Of a DNA stretch of 36,140 nucleotides, positions 17,952 through 26,770 are shown piece by piece. Source of the DNA: Cymbomonas tetramitiformis (Eukaryota > Chlorophyta > Pyramimonadophyceae > Pyramimonadales > Pyramimonadaceae). Position 1 is the first letter of the stretch; every line of letters begins with the position of its first letter. The stretch is from positions 1 to 36,140 of the forward strand of contig LGRX02031275.1 in the NCBI GenBank assembly GCA_001247695.2, read 5' to 3'. Below the pieces are notes generated by a model, which worked only from the letters and a program-made list of their open reading frames with translations, did not search any database and was not told the origin of the DNA. A program made the translations under genes and the position numbers.

Positions 17952-20900
17952 ACCAGTGTCCTTTGATGCAGCACAAGCAGGCGCTTACGCACATCGATTG
18001 CGAGCGTATTGGAGCAACTTGTTCCAGAGCCACCAGTTTCGCTCCGTCATGAGCAAGGTGGTGAGACCAGAAGGACGAATTGTATCGTCAATCATATGCA
18101 AGGGCTGGCATCCCAGGCCAGTGATAAGGCCAGACCGCGCGCCTCACTACGTGGTGAACGTGGTGGGAGAACCATTGAGGGCATTACCCACCATCATGGC
18201 GACGCAAGGGTCAAGAGCGTTCAGAAGAGCGAGGATGGGCACCGTGGTGCGCAACCAGGACGGCGAAGACGCCGAAGAAGAATCTCGAGAAGTGAACCTC
18301 GAAGAGAAGACGCGAGCCATGGGCTACAGCGCAAGTGAGCTACGCATGGCCGATGGCCTAAACGACGTAGAATTGGCGAGCATTCTGGGCCTGGCCATGG
18401 ATCGCAGGGCAATGGAACTGTTGATGGCAGTCGCAGAAGCAAGCAGGAAGGGGCTCCCTCACAGCAAGGAATCCCCAGAGGCGGAGAATTCCCCAGGACA
18501 GCCCATCGCTGTAGACAACAACTGGGCAGACCACGAGAGGTCGGACCCTCAGCAGAGGCAAGCTTTGCTGGCGGAATGGGTTGAGAATTCGAACGCATAC
18601 ACCCAGCAGGTGGCGAAGACTATGACCCATCGCGACTGGGAGGAGAAGGTGCGGATAATGTGCTCGCAAGGGCAGAAAGGCGCAGAAGGAATTGGAGCCC
18701 AGCGACAGAAGGCTGGAACCAAGAAGAAGAAGAAGAACGAGTGGCAGCTCTACACCATGGCACAGTATCGTCAGAGGCATGAGAACCACTTCGTGAAGGA
18801 GGGCGCAACCCCAGCAGCGCACGTGGATGTGCCTGCCTGGAGTCCGCCTGCCAGAGAGTCAGAGATGAGGCTCCCCAGGTTGACGTGTACCACCAGATTC
18901 GAGGATCTGATGGCCAGCGTGGCTGAGCAGCAGTCAGACCGTGACAAGCATAGAGACGTACACGATGATGCGTGGTGCCTCAGATGGTTGAAGTCCAATG
19001 GTGGAGTGAGGTTGCCAGAAGAGGAAGTTCGCCGAGTAAGAAGGCGAGCAGCACGACATCGATGGGACGAGGCCACGGACGAGATCTACATGATCACCAT
19101 GTCAGGCAAGGAGGTGAGAATACCTAAGCCTGCTGACAGGCTCGCGTTGGTAAAGGAATACCACTCCAGAACTGGACATTGGGGCATAAGACGTACGCAG
19201 CATCTCCTGTGGCAGCGCCATTGGTGGGCTGATCTGAAGAAAGACGTGGAGGCGGTGGTCACCCAGTGTGAGACCTGTCAGCGTGTGAAGACTCATTATG
19301 CGAGAGAGGTGGCATGTTTATCCCCCCTTGAGATCGTGTCGTTCATGTATCGCTGGTCGCTGGATTTGGCATGGCCCTCGAGAAGAGAGACCAAGTCTGG
19401 CAACAACCGAGTGCTCATCATGACTGAGCACTATACCAGGTTCATAATCTGCGTTCCCATTCCTGACAAGGAGGCGAGCACCATCGCAGCGGCATTCCGC
19501 AGTCATGTACTTGCTGTGTTTGGCGCGCCGGCAGAATGCTTGGTGGATGGAGGGAAGGAGTTTGAAGGCGAGTTCAAGCAGCTATGCAGAGACTGCCTGA
19601 TCGACCGGCGGGTCACCTCGCCAGACTCACCAGAAGGCAATGGGCTTACCGAGAGGGTGGTGCGCACTATGAAGTTCTGCTTTAAGAAGCTTGCCTTGGA
19701 GAAGGGTCTCGATTATGAATGGGATGAGCAGCTCTGGCCGCTAGTGCTGAGCTATAATGCAGCACGCCAGGAGTCCACGGGGGTTGCGCCGTTCACCATG
19801 TTGTTCGCTCAAGAGGCAGTAGTGCCTCCTGATTTGAAACGGGCGCCCAGCATGGATTTTGGTGCTGAGGTCGAAGATGAGAAGGATGTCAGAGTCAAGG
19901 ACCTCCACCAGAGAGCACAGGTGGTGAGGCGATTGATGGTACACGCTGGTTGCAGCCTGGAGGTCGCACAGCATCGTGATACATTACATTACGAAGGGAG
20001 AAGGGGTGGGGGCTATTATGAGCCTAGTCCACACCAGTTTAAGGTGGGCGATTTCGTCTACATCAGGCAGAAGCCCCGCAGCGGCATGGAAGTCGCGACC
20101 AAATCCGCCATCCTGAAGCTGGTCAAGATACAGCGAGATGGTGTGGTGGTGCTTGAGGACGCCACCAAGTTAAGAGAGAAGAGCACCGTGCAGAGCATCG
20201 CGCCATGTCACCTACAGGTGAAGGATCAGTATGACTGCAGTGCAGCCGTTCCCAGTAAGCACCTAGCATGTGAAGTTTGCAGGAAGACCGATGGGGAGGC
20301 AGAGATGTTGTTGTGTGACGCATGCAACAGGGGGTATCACTTGTGGTGTCTGACCCCAGCACTGGATGGAGTACCAGAAGGCGAGTGGCTATGCCCCATG
20401 TGCTCAGGCACAGGGATGCAAGCCGCCAATGCCGAGGTGCAGACCCAGAAAAACGATAGCTCCGGTGCCCTAGAGGACAAATTGGGCATGAAGGAGCAGC
20501 AATTGAATGAGAAGCTGTCGGCGGAGATGCGCCTGTTGCCAGCAGACGTGGGTCCTCGTCGGGTGATGAAGGGAAACAAGTTTCAGCCTTGGCATGCCAT
20601 TTCATCAAGAGAGATGCTGTTGAAGGAGGAGGACATGTTCTTGGGCATGCCTGATCAGATTGATTGGGGAAGACAGGACAAGCTCTCTGAGGCTGTGCAG
20701 ATCTTCATGCCAGGGCATTGGAATGAGGGGCAGCGCACGGTGCTGAGCAAGAAATATCGGGAACAGAAGGCCATGGCAAGACATCTGAGGGATGCACCTC
20801 TTATGCCTGCGCTGGCTGAAGAAGAAGTTGAAAGACGAGGAGAGTTGAGGCACATGACTAAGGCTCAGGTGAGAGAAGCTAGCGCGCTGCAGTGGGGGCT

Positions 20901-21507
20901 TGAACTGGTCATCACAGTGCCCTCTGAGGTGAGGCGTTTGGCGACAGAGGTGGACTGGAAGTCCGTCGATGGCGTGTGGGACCCATGGGCAGGCACTGGG
21001 GTCATCAGTGAGGTGATGGTGGAGCAATGGCCGCAGTTGAGATTCATGAACAATGACTGGAACTCTCAGTTGGGTTGGTCTGAGGCGCATGATGCACTTC
21101 AGCCGGGTAACTATCGCATATGGAAGGAGAAGTATGGTGTCTGTGACGCAGTGGTGACTTCGCCTTGGTTCGCAGCGCTGGATATCGCGTTCCCGTTGGC
21201 AGTAATGGCCAGTCGTGTGGTGGCATGTGTCCACGTTCCATCTTACTATTTAACAGACATGACCGAGAGCAGGGCTGCGTACTTCAGACGATTGAGTCAG
21301 ACAGGACGCTTGCATGTGATTGGGCATCTGGAACATGGACCTATTGGCCGCAGGTGTATGTGGGTCTTGGTGTTCAAGAACCCACTGGTCAGAGGCAGAA
21401 TGTTACAAGGCGGAGAAGGTGAAGGCATTGGTATGTTCACTTTCAGTTTGGGCAAGTTCATGGCAGATGGTGATACGACCCAGTATGCTGAGCAAGCCCA
21501 CATTTGA
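17905..21507 (+). CDS. C-terminal DNMT, integrase, PHD finger and methyltransferase-like domain
   Basis: The open frame extends to 17632, but the meaningful part begins about 17905 (KIRDEVFPYIASVIG), the direct continuation of the DNMT. SFDAAQAGAYAHRLRAYWSN is motif VIII-like (17950-18015), and MGYSASELRMADGLNDVELA (about 18318-18380) fits the motif IX/X end. After a charged linker comes integrase: HHCC zinc site (HSRTGHWG ... TQCETCQ, about 19165-19285), core D at SLDLAWP, D at LVDGGKEF, E at GLTERV (19355-19800). Next is a PHD finger with C4HC3 spacing (20269-20403). The last part, about 20890-21420, has DPWAGTG (20980-21000, SAM-binding motif I type), NNDWN, and VVTSPWF (about 21151-21171, like the catalytic TSPPF/NPPF box of amino-methyltransferases). 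Stop TGA 21505-21507. Confidence 0.88.
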   Translation, partial: KIRDEVFPYIASVIGRPVSFDAAQAGAYAHRLRAYWSNLFQSHQFRSVMSKVVRPEGRIVSSIICKGWHPRPVIRPDRAPHYVVNVVGEPLRALPTIMATQGSRAFRRARMGTVVRNQDGEDAEEESREVNLEEKTRAMGYSASELRMADGLNDVELASILGLAMDRRAMELLMAVAEASRKGLPHSKESPEAENSPGQPIAVDNNWADHERSDPQQRQALLAEWVENSNAYTQQVAKTMTHRDWEEKVRIMCSQGQKGAEGIGAQRQKAGTKKKKKNEWQLYTMAQYRQRHENHFVKEGATPAAHVDVPAWSPPARESEMRLPRLTCTTRFEDLMASVAEQQSDRDKHRDVHDDAWCLRWLKSNGGVRLPEEEVRRVRRRAARHRWDEATDEIYMITMSGKEVRIPKPADRLALVKEYHSRTGHWGIRRTQHLLWQRHWWADLKKDVEAVVTQCETCQRVKTHYAREVACLSPLEIVSFMYRWSLDLAWPSRRETKSGNNRVLIMTEHYTRFIICVPIPDKEASTIAAAFRSHVLAVFGAPAECLVDGGKEFEGEFKQLCRDCLIDRRVTSPDSPEGNGLTERVVRTMKFCFKKLALEKGLDYEWDEQLWPLVLSYNAARQESTGVAPFTMLFAQEAVVPPDLKRAPSMDFGAEVEDEKDVRVKDLHQRAQVVRRLMVHAGCSLEVAQHRDTLHYEGRRGGGYYEPSPHQFKVGDFVYIRQKPRSGMEVATKSAILKLVKIQRDGVVVLEDATKLREKSTVQSIAPCHLQVKDQYDCSAAVPSKHLACEVCRKTDGEAEMLLCDACNRGYHLWCLTPALDGVPEGEWLCPMCSGTGMQAANAEVQTQKNDSSGALEDKLGMKEQQLNEKLSAEMRLLPADVGPRRVMKGNKFQPWHAISSREMLLKEEDMFLGMPDQIDWGRQDKLSEAVQIFMPGHWNEGQRTVLSKKYREQKAMARHLRDAPLMPALAEEEVERRGELRHMTKAQVREASALQWGLELVITVPSEVRRLATEVDWKSVDGVWDPWAGTGVISEVMVEQWPQLRFMNNDWNSQLGWSEAHDALQPGNYRIWKEKYGVCDAVVTSPWFAALDIAFPLAVMASRVVACVHVPSYYLTDMTESRAAYFRRLSQTGRLHVIGHLEHGPIGRRCMWVLVFKNPLVRGRMLQGGEGEGIGMFTFSLGKFMADGDTTQYAEQAHI

Positions 21508-21534
21508 GTATGTGCTACTGCACGCAGCAGCTAC

Positions 21535-21544
21535 AGATGGGGGA
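21535..21544 (+). promoter_or_regulatory. polypurine-tract-like sequence
   Basis: AGATGGGGGA lies 27 bases after the last stop and directly before TGTTGGAATC, where an LTR beginning with TG would be expected. It is one T short of a pure purine run. It would prime plus-strand synthesis. Confidence 0.55.
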
Positions 21545-22344
21545 TGTTGGAATCTGGGCTTGCATGTAAGAGTTCAGCGTTCGATAACAGGGTATCAGAA
21601 TTTTAAAAAATTTGTAGCTCTACGATCTTATGCTGTGTTGAGAATTGCTCGATCAGTTACCGGCACCAGTGGATATTAATGATGCTTATGATCAGTCGCG
21701 AGTGTTAAGTTCGTTCGATTCCGAGATTGTACCATCATATGCACGCGTTTGCGACAGCTGTAACAAACGCCGGCTTCTCATGGTACCGCGCCGGGTTTGT
21801 TCAGCTGGTGACACGCATGACAGTGGTGACAGCATGACAGGCTTTACGAAGATGACCATCTGTGAGATGCAGACTTGTCAGAGAAGATATGGTCACCATC
21901 AGGTGACCAGGGAATGATAAGACGAAGATGGCAGTGACTCCTTTGCCGCTGACGTGTCAGCCAGAATGCGGTAAACGGTAACATTGTTAGAGCTGGCATG
22001 GGATAATGACTTTCCATTGGCCAGATGAAGATTTAAGGGCTAGAACCCGTTACAGTTTTGGGAAATGTGACAGGACATTGAGATATAAGTAGACTCTGAC
22101 CGAAGGTCAGGCTAGTGGACTCATTATTGTTATGTTGGAATCTGGGCTTGCATGTAAGAGTTCAGCGTTCGATAACAGGGTATCAGAATTTTAAAAATTT
22201 TGTAGCTCTACGATCTTATGCTGTGTTGAGAATTGCTCGATCAGTTACCGGCACCAGTGGATATTAATGATGCTTATGATCAGTCGCGAGTGTTAAGTTC
22301 GTTCGATTCCGAGATTGTACCATCATATGCACGCGTTTGCGACA
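21544..22344 (+). repeat. LTR/leader region: 213-bp direct repeat 588 bp apart
   Basis: ATGTTGGAATCTGGGC to GCGTTTGCGACA (213 bp, nearly identical) occurs at 21544-21756 and 22132-22344. In both copies GATAACA is followed by GGTATCAGA (21591-21599 and 22179-22187), a 9-base match to the initiator-tRNA-Met primer-binding site used by many plant retroelements. The 375 bp between the copies contain GATATAAGTAG (about 22083), a TATA-like box placed 48 bp before the second TG. One reading is a 588-bp LTR followed by a truncated second LTR; another is duplicated R-U5-PBS-leader around a U3. The second copy is cut off by the satellite that starts at 22345. Confidence 0.7.
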
Positions 22345-23772
22345 ACACAATGAAAGCCGTGCAGGCTTTGCCCGTGCAGTGCCCTCGCAGGTGTGTGATG
22401 GCTGCCCTTGAATAGTTCCTAAAACGCGAGAACTCCGCAAGTTCGCGCGCTATAGGAACCATCCGAGGCCAGCTGTCCCCACCCCCTGCAGTTGTGCACA
22501 TGCCTATCATTACACGATCGTACACAATGAAAGCCGTGCATGCTTTGCCCGTGCAGTGCCCTCGCAGGTGTGTGATGGTGGCTGCCGTTGAATAATTCCT
22601 AAAACGCGAGAACTCCGCAAGTTCGCGCGATATAGGAACCATATACCGAGGCCAGCTGCCCCCACCCCCTTCAGTTGTGTACATGCCTATCAACCCCTGT
22701 ACGTACACAATGAAAGCCGTGCATGCTTTGCCCGTGCAGTGCCCTCGCAGGTGTGTGATGGTGGCTGCCCTTGAATAATTCCTAAAACGCGAGATCTCCG
22801 CAAGTTCTCGCGATATAGAAACCGTATACCGAGGCCAGCTGCCCCCACCCCCTGCAGTTGTGCACATGCCTATCATCCCCCGTACGTACACAATGAAAGC
22901 CGTGCAGGCTTTGCCCGTGCAGTGCCCTCGCAGGTGTGTGGTGGCTGCCCTTGAGTAATTCCTAAACCGCGAGAGCTCCGCAAGCTCGCGCGATATAGGA
23001 ACCAAACAGCACCGAGACCAGCTGCCCCCACCCCCTGCAGTTGTGCACATGCCTATCATCCCCCGTACGTAGACAATGAAAGCCGTGCAGGCTTTGCCCG
23101 TGCAGTGCCCTCGCAGGTGTGTGATGGCTGCCCTTGAATACTTCCTAAAACGCGAGAACTCCGCAAGTTCGCTCGATATAGGAACCATCCGAGGCCAGCT
23201 GCCTCCACCCCCTGCAGTTGTGCACATGCCTATCATCCCCCGTGCGTACACAAGGAAAGCCGTGCAGGCTTTGCCCCTGCAGTGCCCTCGCAGGTGTGTG
23301 ATGGCTGCCCTTGAATAGTTCCTAAAACGCGAGAACTCCGCAAGTTCGCGCGATAAAGGAACCATACAGTACCAAGGCCAGCTGCCCCACCCCCTGCAGT
23401 TGTGCACATGCCTATCATCCCCCGTGCGTACACAATGAAAGCCGTGCAGGCTTTGCCCGTGCGGCGCCCTCGCAGGTGTGTGATGGCTGCCCTTGAATAC
23501 TTCCTAAAACGCGAGAAATCCGCAAGTTCGCGCGATATAGGAACCATACAGTACCGAGGCCAGCTGCCCCCACCCCCTGCAGTTGTGCACATGCCTATCA
23601 TCCCCCGTGCGTACACAATGAAAGCCGTGCATGCTTTGCCTGTACAGTGCCCTCGCAGGTGTGTGATGGCTGCCCTTGAATAGTTCCTAAAACGCGAGAA
23701 CTCCGCAAGTTCGCTCGATATAGGAACCAAACAGTACCGAGGCCAGCTGCCCCCACCCCCTGCAGTTGTGCA
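22345..23772. repeat. 177-183-bp satellite array, eight copies
   Basis: TGAAAGCCGTGCA (GGAAAGCC in copy 6) starts at 22351, 22528, 22711, 22894, 23077, 23254, 23436 and 23619, so unit lengths are 177, 183, 183, 183, 177, 182 and 183. Each unit has a GCCCTCGCAGGTGTGTG block, a hairpin CGCGAGAACT-CCGCA-AGTTCGCGCG, and a GCCAGCTGCCCCCACC block. On the minus strand a frame stays open from 23407 to 22280 because five consecutive unit lengths are multiples of three. It begins exactly where the duplicated LTR/leader ends. Confidence 0.95.
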
Positions 23773-23773
23773 A

Positions 23774-23865
23774 GCGCGCGGGGGCGGGAGTGCCCCACGC
23801 GCGGATACCACCATCACGCGCGCGGGGGCGGGAGTGCCCCACGCGCGGATACCACCATCACGCGC
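23774..23865. repeat. 44-bp duplication with GCGCGCGGGGGCGGG
   Basis: The GGGGGCGGGAGTGCCCC block occurs at 23780 and 23824, each followed by ACGCGCGGATACCACCATCA. It joins the satellite to the minus-strand ORF. Confidence 0.9.
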
Positions 23866-24385
23866 GAGTCGCCGTCGTCACCATCGATGATTCTGCGTCA
23901 TTCTTCAGCTTGTCCTGCACCTCTACGATGACCTCCAGGTCCTTCCATGTCACCTTGGTGGGGGCAGGGAACTGCACTCGTAACTGCTCAAAAACACGAT
24001 CCTTGTACTCCCTGATACGAAGCAACTTGATGCAGTCCTCGATGTTCTGCCTGGTCGTACTGTCCGCCACCATCTTGCCTGCGTTCAATGTTGCTTCCCT
24101 GCGCATGCGGAGCTTGACGTACGCCATGCCATCTTGTTCAGGGGTATGTGGCTTGGCAACCAGGAGATCCTCCTTCTCCTTGGTATCCTTCATCAGAAAC
24201 TTGGCCTCAAGTTCTGCGACTAACGCCCGCAGAGCCCAGAAATAATGAGTGTCTTCAGTGCCATCGACGCCTGTGAGACCCCTGGTTGAAGTCCCCTCGG
24301 TGAGCCACTCGTGTGCCCCCTGCTCCCCATCGGCGTCATCCGCCTCAACAGGTCTACATACTATCCACGTCTCGCCCACCATCAT
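23858..24385 (-). CDS. unrecognised ORF, possibly a gene fragment
   Basis: About 176 codons from ATG 24385 (the frame opens at 24412 only with TTG). Composition is protein-like: Glu/Lys-rich, helix-prone, e.g. ALRALVAELEAKFLMK and NIEDCIKLLRIREYKDRVFE. GC content is like the retrotransposon and unlike the AT-rich flank. The 3' end runs into the 44-bp duplication, so the natural C terminus may be lost. No family is recognised. It could be a Gag-like piece of another element or a host exon. Confidence 0.4.
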   Translation of the reverse strand: MMVGETWIVCRPVEADDADGEQGAHEWLTEGTSTRGLTGVDGTEDTHYFWALRALVAELEAKFLMKDTKEKEDLLVAKPHTPEQDGMAYVKLRMRREATLNAGKMVADSTTRQNIEDCIKLLRIREYKDRVFEQLRVQFPAPTKVTWKDLEVIVEVQDKLKNDAESSMVTTATRA

Positions 24386-24499
24386 CTCATGAAAAAACCA
24401 ATGATGGGTCAAATTTCGCGGGGAAAACGTCGGTCAGGTCAAAAACTTCGTGAGATAAGCCAATTTTGCTGCAGGAGAAGTGTTGCCAGCCAGGGCGTA

Positions 24500-24720
24500 A
24501 AGTAAAGTCGTGTTGACAAAGTAGATGCGTTGATAAAGAAGTGGATACGAAAGAGAAATCGAAGGGAAAACGTAGATGAAGATGCGCGGAAAAGATCCGG
24601 GAGATACGTGGCCGCGAAAAGATACGCGAAGAGATTCGTTGAAGCAGACGTTGAAATATAGATGCGTTGAAGATACGGCGCGGCCGAAGATACGAAGATG
24701 CGTATATACGTAGATGCGAT
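24500..24720. repeat. degenerate GATAC/GATGCG-rich stretch
   Basis: Words such as AGATACG, AGATGCG and GAAGATAC recur irregularly on a purine-rich strand. No fixed period and no gene. From about 24780 it passes into AT-rich sequence with a (TA) run. Confidence 0.5.
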
Positions 24721-24784
24721 TAGATAAGGGGAATAGCGTAGCACCATTCCCGAAAATACGTGAAACAGGCCGATAACCTCACGA

Positions 24785-25130
24785 AGAGTGTGATATGTAT
24801 ATATATATATACTTAAGATATATATTCACAGCTTCTGGAGACAATCAGGAACGGGTAAAACGGCTAAGACAATTTGATAACAAAATTACTTAGGGTTTTG
24901 TGTGTCGGACTGTCGGTCGGAAAGCACGTGACAATTTGCAAGTGACACTCGCACTGAGGGGCGACACAGAAAGGGGGTTGACTGTCAGTGACACAAAGTC
25001 ACCCCCTTCATGAGTTTGCCCTCTATAGAGGGTAAAGTTTCACGATCGGTCAACGGTGTAGATTTCACGTCTCGACAAGGTTGGGGTACATATAGCTAGG
25101 AAAGGCATACCACCCACGCGTGGGTGGGGG
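24785..25130. other. AT-rich non-coding stretch
   Basis: Contains a short TATATA run (about 24798) and one TTAGGGTTT word (24891). No gene seen. Confidence 0.5.
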
Positions 25131-25143
25131 CGGTACGAAACGT

Positions 25144-25260
25144 GGAACAGTGGTTAGCTCGTTTCCCATATGTTTTTGGGCACCCACGCTTGGGCACCTA
25201 GGTTCGAGCCCCGCGGCGGGCGAGATTGAGCTTACGGGAATCGTGACGTAACGGGGGGGA
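25144..25260 (+). mobile_element. tRNA-like segment, possible SINE head
   Basis: TGGTTAGCTCG (25151-25161) fits a Pol III A box and GGTTCGAGCC (25201-25210) fits a B box, 50 bp apart as in tRNA genes. The acceptor stem does not close (GGAACAG has no CTGTTCC partner) and the anticodon arm is poor, so it is not a functional tRNA. A tRNA-derived SINE or a decayed tRNA is the likely source. Confidence 0.4.
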
Positions 25261-26487
25261 TGCATACATACCTGGCTCATTTGGGGTTTTGACGTATATG
25301 GGGGCGAGGTATGGTGCCATTTACTTCGCATCTTGCGGGGCTGTACGGCGGTCAAATGGCGTGCCATACCCTGTATGACATGGGTATTACATTGTGTCAT
25401 ACCCCTGTCATACAATCTTGTATCGCCTTATACGCCTCAGAAATAGCTATACTGAAGGGCCCATGCAGCGGGAGTCCACATGGGCAATCTAATTTATCGT
25501 TTAAATGGCACGGTGCACCATCCTATCCAAAGGTATGCCCCCCGTGAACTGAGTTACAAGGTGAGCCCGCGAAGCGGACTCCAAAAATCGAGGTGGGGTG
25601 CACGCGGACTAGATAATATCGGCGAATTGACCGAAGCGATTGGTGTCTTTGCACTCTCAATACATTTTGGGACATCCAAATAAAATATTCCCAACCGTTC
25701 CGCTCGAGATTTTAAGCGGAGCAATAAAATCTCCACGAAACACAGAACTCGAACTTTACCCTCGGCACCCTCGAATTTCGGGTGTTGTTTGGCATGTTTT
25801 CAAGTCAGTTTTCGTGCATTTTGAAGCTTGAGACGTGGGTTTCATCGCTCGCCACCATACTCAAAGAAAATTGGGGTCTCGATGGTTCATATGAGCCATT
25901 GTATGCATGACTCCGATCAGTAGCGCGCGCGCGGTGCGGCATAGAAATAGTTCGAAAAATGTTACTATAAGGATATATAAATATGTATGTATAGTAATAT
26001 ATATTCGGTTCAGACCGAAAAAATGATGCCAGGGGTGAACGCTTTCACGGTTGGCTAAGATAATTTAAAACACTGGGTGAAGGGTTTTAACGTGTGGCTA
26101 GCTGTGATACGGTCACATGGTGACAACTCGGGCCGAGAGATGACAGAGGGAGAAGCCACTGCCCCCCCCTTACAATGGGGGGAGAAAGTGGGCTTCCCAT
26201 GAGGCTGCCGTGGCTCTGGGCATGAAGAAGAAGGTCTCGCTGCCTCTAATCGAGCTGACACCTCTAGGCAACTCACGGCACATCGGGAACGAGGACCCTA
26301 GAGTCTGCATATCTACAGAACGTCGATATGATTAATTCCCGAAGTCAAATCAAGCTGCAATAAAAAAGACAAATCTGACACATTTATGAATGTTGGCCTG
26401 AAATTTTCCATAAGCTAAAAAACCATAAGTAAATATATATATCTTGCTGTAAGCTTAAACCGAAGCAATAAATCGGTTCCCGCAAAC
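25261..26487. other. no gene seen
   Basis: Mixed AT-rich sequence with short words repeated in both senses (CATACCC/TGTATGACA near 25360-25415) and an AT run at 25970-26000. None of the open frames is supported by length, composition or splice sites. Confidence 0.5.
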
Positions 26488-26558
26488 CCGTCCGTAACCC
26501 TGAGGAGGGCAATATCCCCCACCTCCATACCCACCGGGTCCGCCATATCCACCGGGCC
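26488..26558 (-). pseudogene. stray copy of the Gly/Tyr-rich KH-gene exon
   Basis: On the minus strand this reads a Gly/Tyr/Pro sequence with GGYGGPGGYGGGGY and PPQGYG. The nucleotide run GGAGGTGGGGGATAT followed by CCTCCTCAGGGTTACGGA nearly matches exon 7 of the KH gene (29091-29228) on the same strand, 2.5 kb away. No flanking splice sites that would keep a frame are obvious. It is a partial duplication or a remnant of a second 3' end. Confidence 0.6.
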
Positions 26559-26770
26559 GGGGTTACGGAGAGTTTGAGGAACCGGTTTATTTCTGGCCTA
26601 TTCAGGAATTAAAATCGAGGATGGACACAAGGCATTGTTTACGTGCTAATTTCTTTAAGCACCCTCTTTAAGTTCCGATTGCACGAAGACATACCGTTTT
26701 AAAAGTCTCGCTTATTGTTTTTCACTATTGGGCAACCTGGATGAATATTAATAGGGGCAATTGTGAGATA

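Larger units (their letters stand above)
9705..22344 (+). mobile_element. Ty3/gypsy-type retrotransposon carrying DNMT, PHD and second methyltransferase-like domains
   Basis: Order along the plus strand: Zn-knuckle-like motif and retropepsin, two unrecognised ORFs, membrane-like block, RT, RNase H, C5-cytosine methyltransferase, integrase, PHD finger, methyltransferase-like domain, PPT-like tract and LTR/leader sequence. RT-RNase H-integrase order is that of Ty3/gypsy. Base composition rises sharply in GC at about 9705 and falls after 21540, marking the insert. No 5' LTR or primer-binding site is visible upstream of 9705 and the first frame has no ATG, so the 5' end is probably truncated. Frames change at 12711, 14303, about 16380 and about 17900, and a UAG interrupts the first frame at 11935. 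This copy is therefore probably defective, unless some changes are recoding sites. DNMT-bearing retrotransposons are known in charophytes and dinoflagellates; I do not know of one with this extra C-terminal set. Confidence 0.88.

Noticed and set aside
24885..24900. Telomere-like TTAGGGTTT (also near 31,922)
   Set aside because: Single words, not an array; expected by chance in this much AT-rich sequence.
25144..25220. Functional tRNA gene
   Set aside because: The acceptor stem does not pair and the anticodon arm is not regular.
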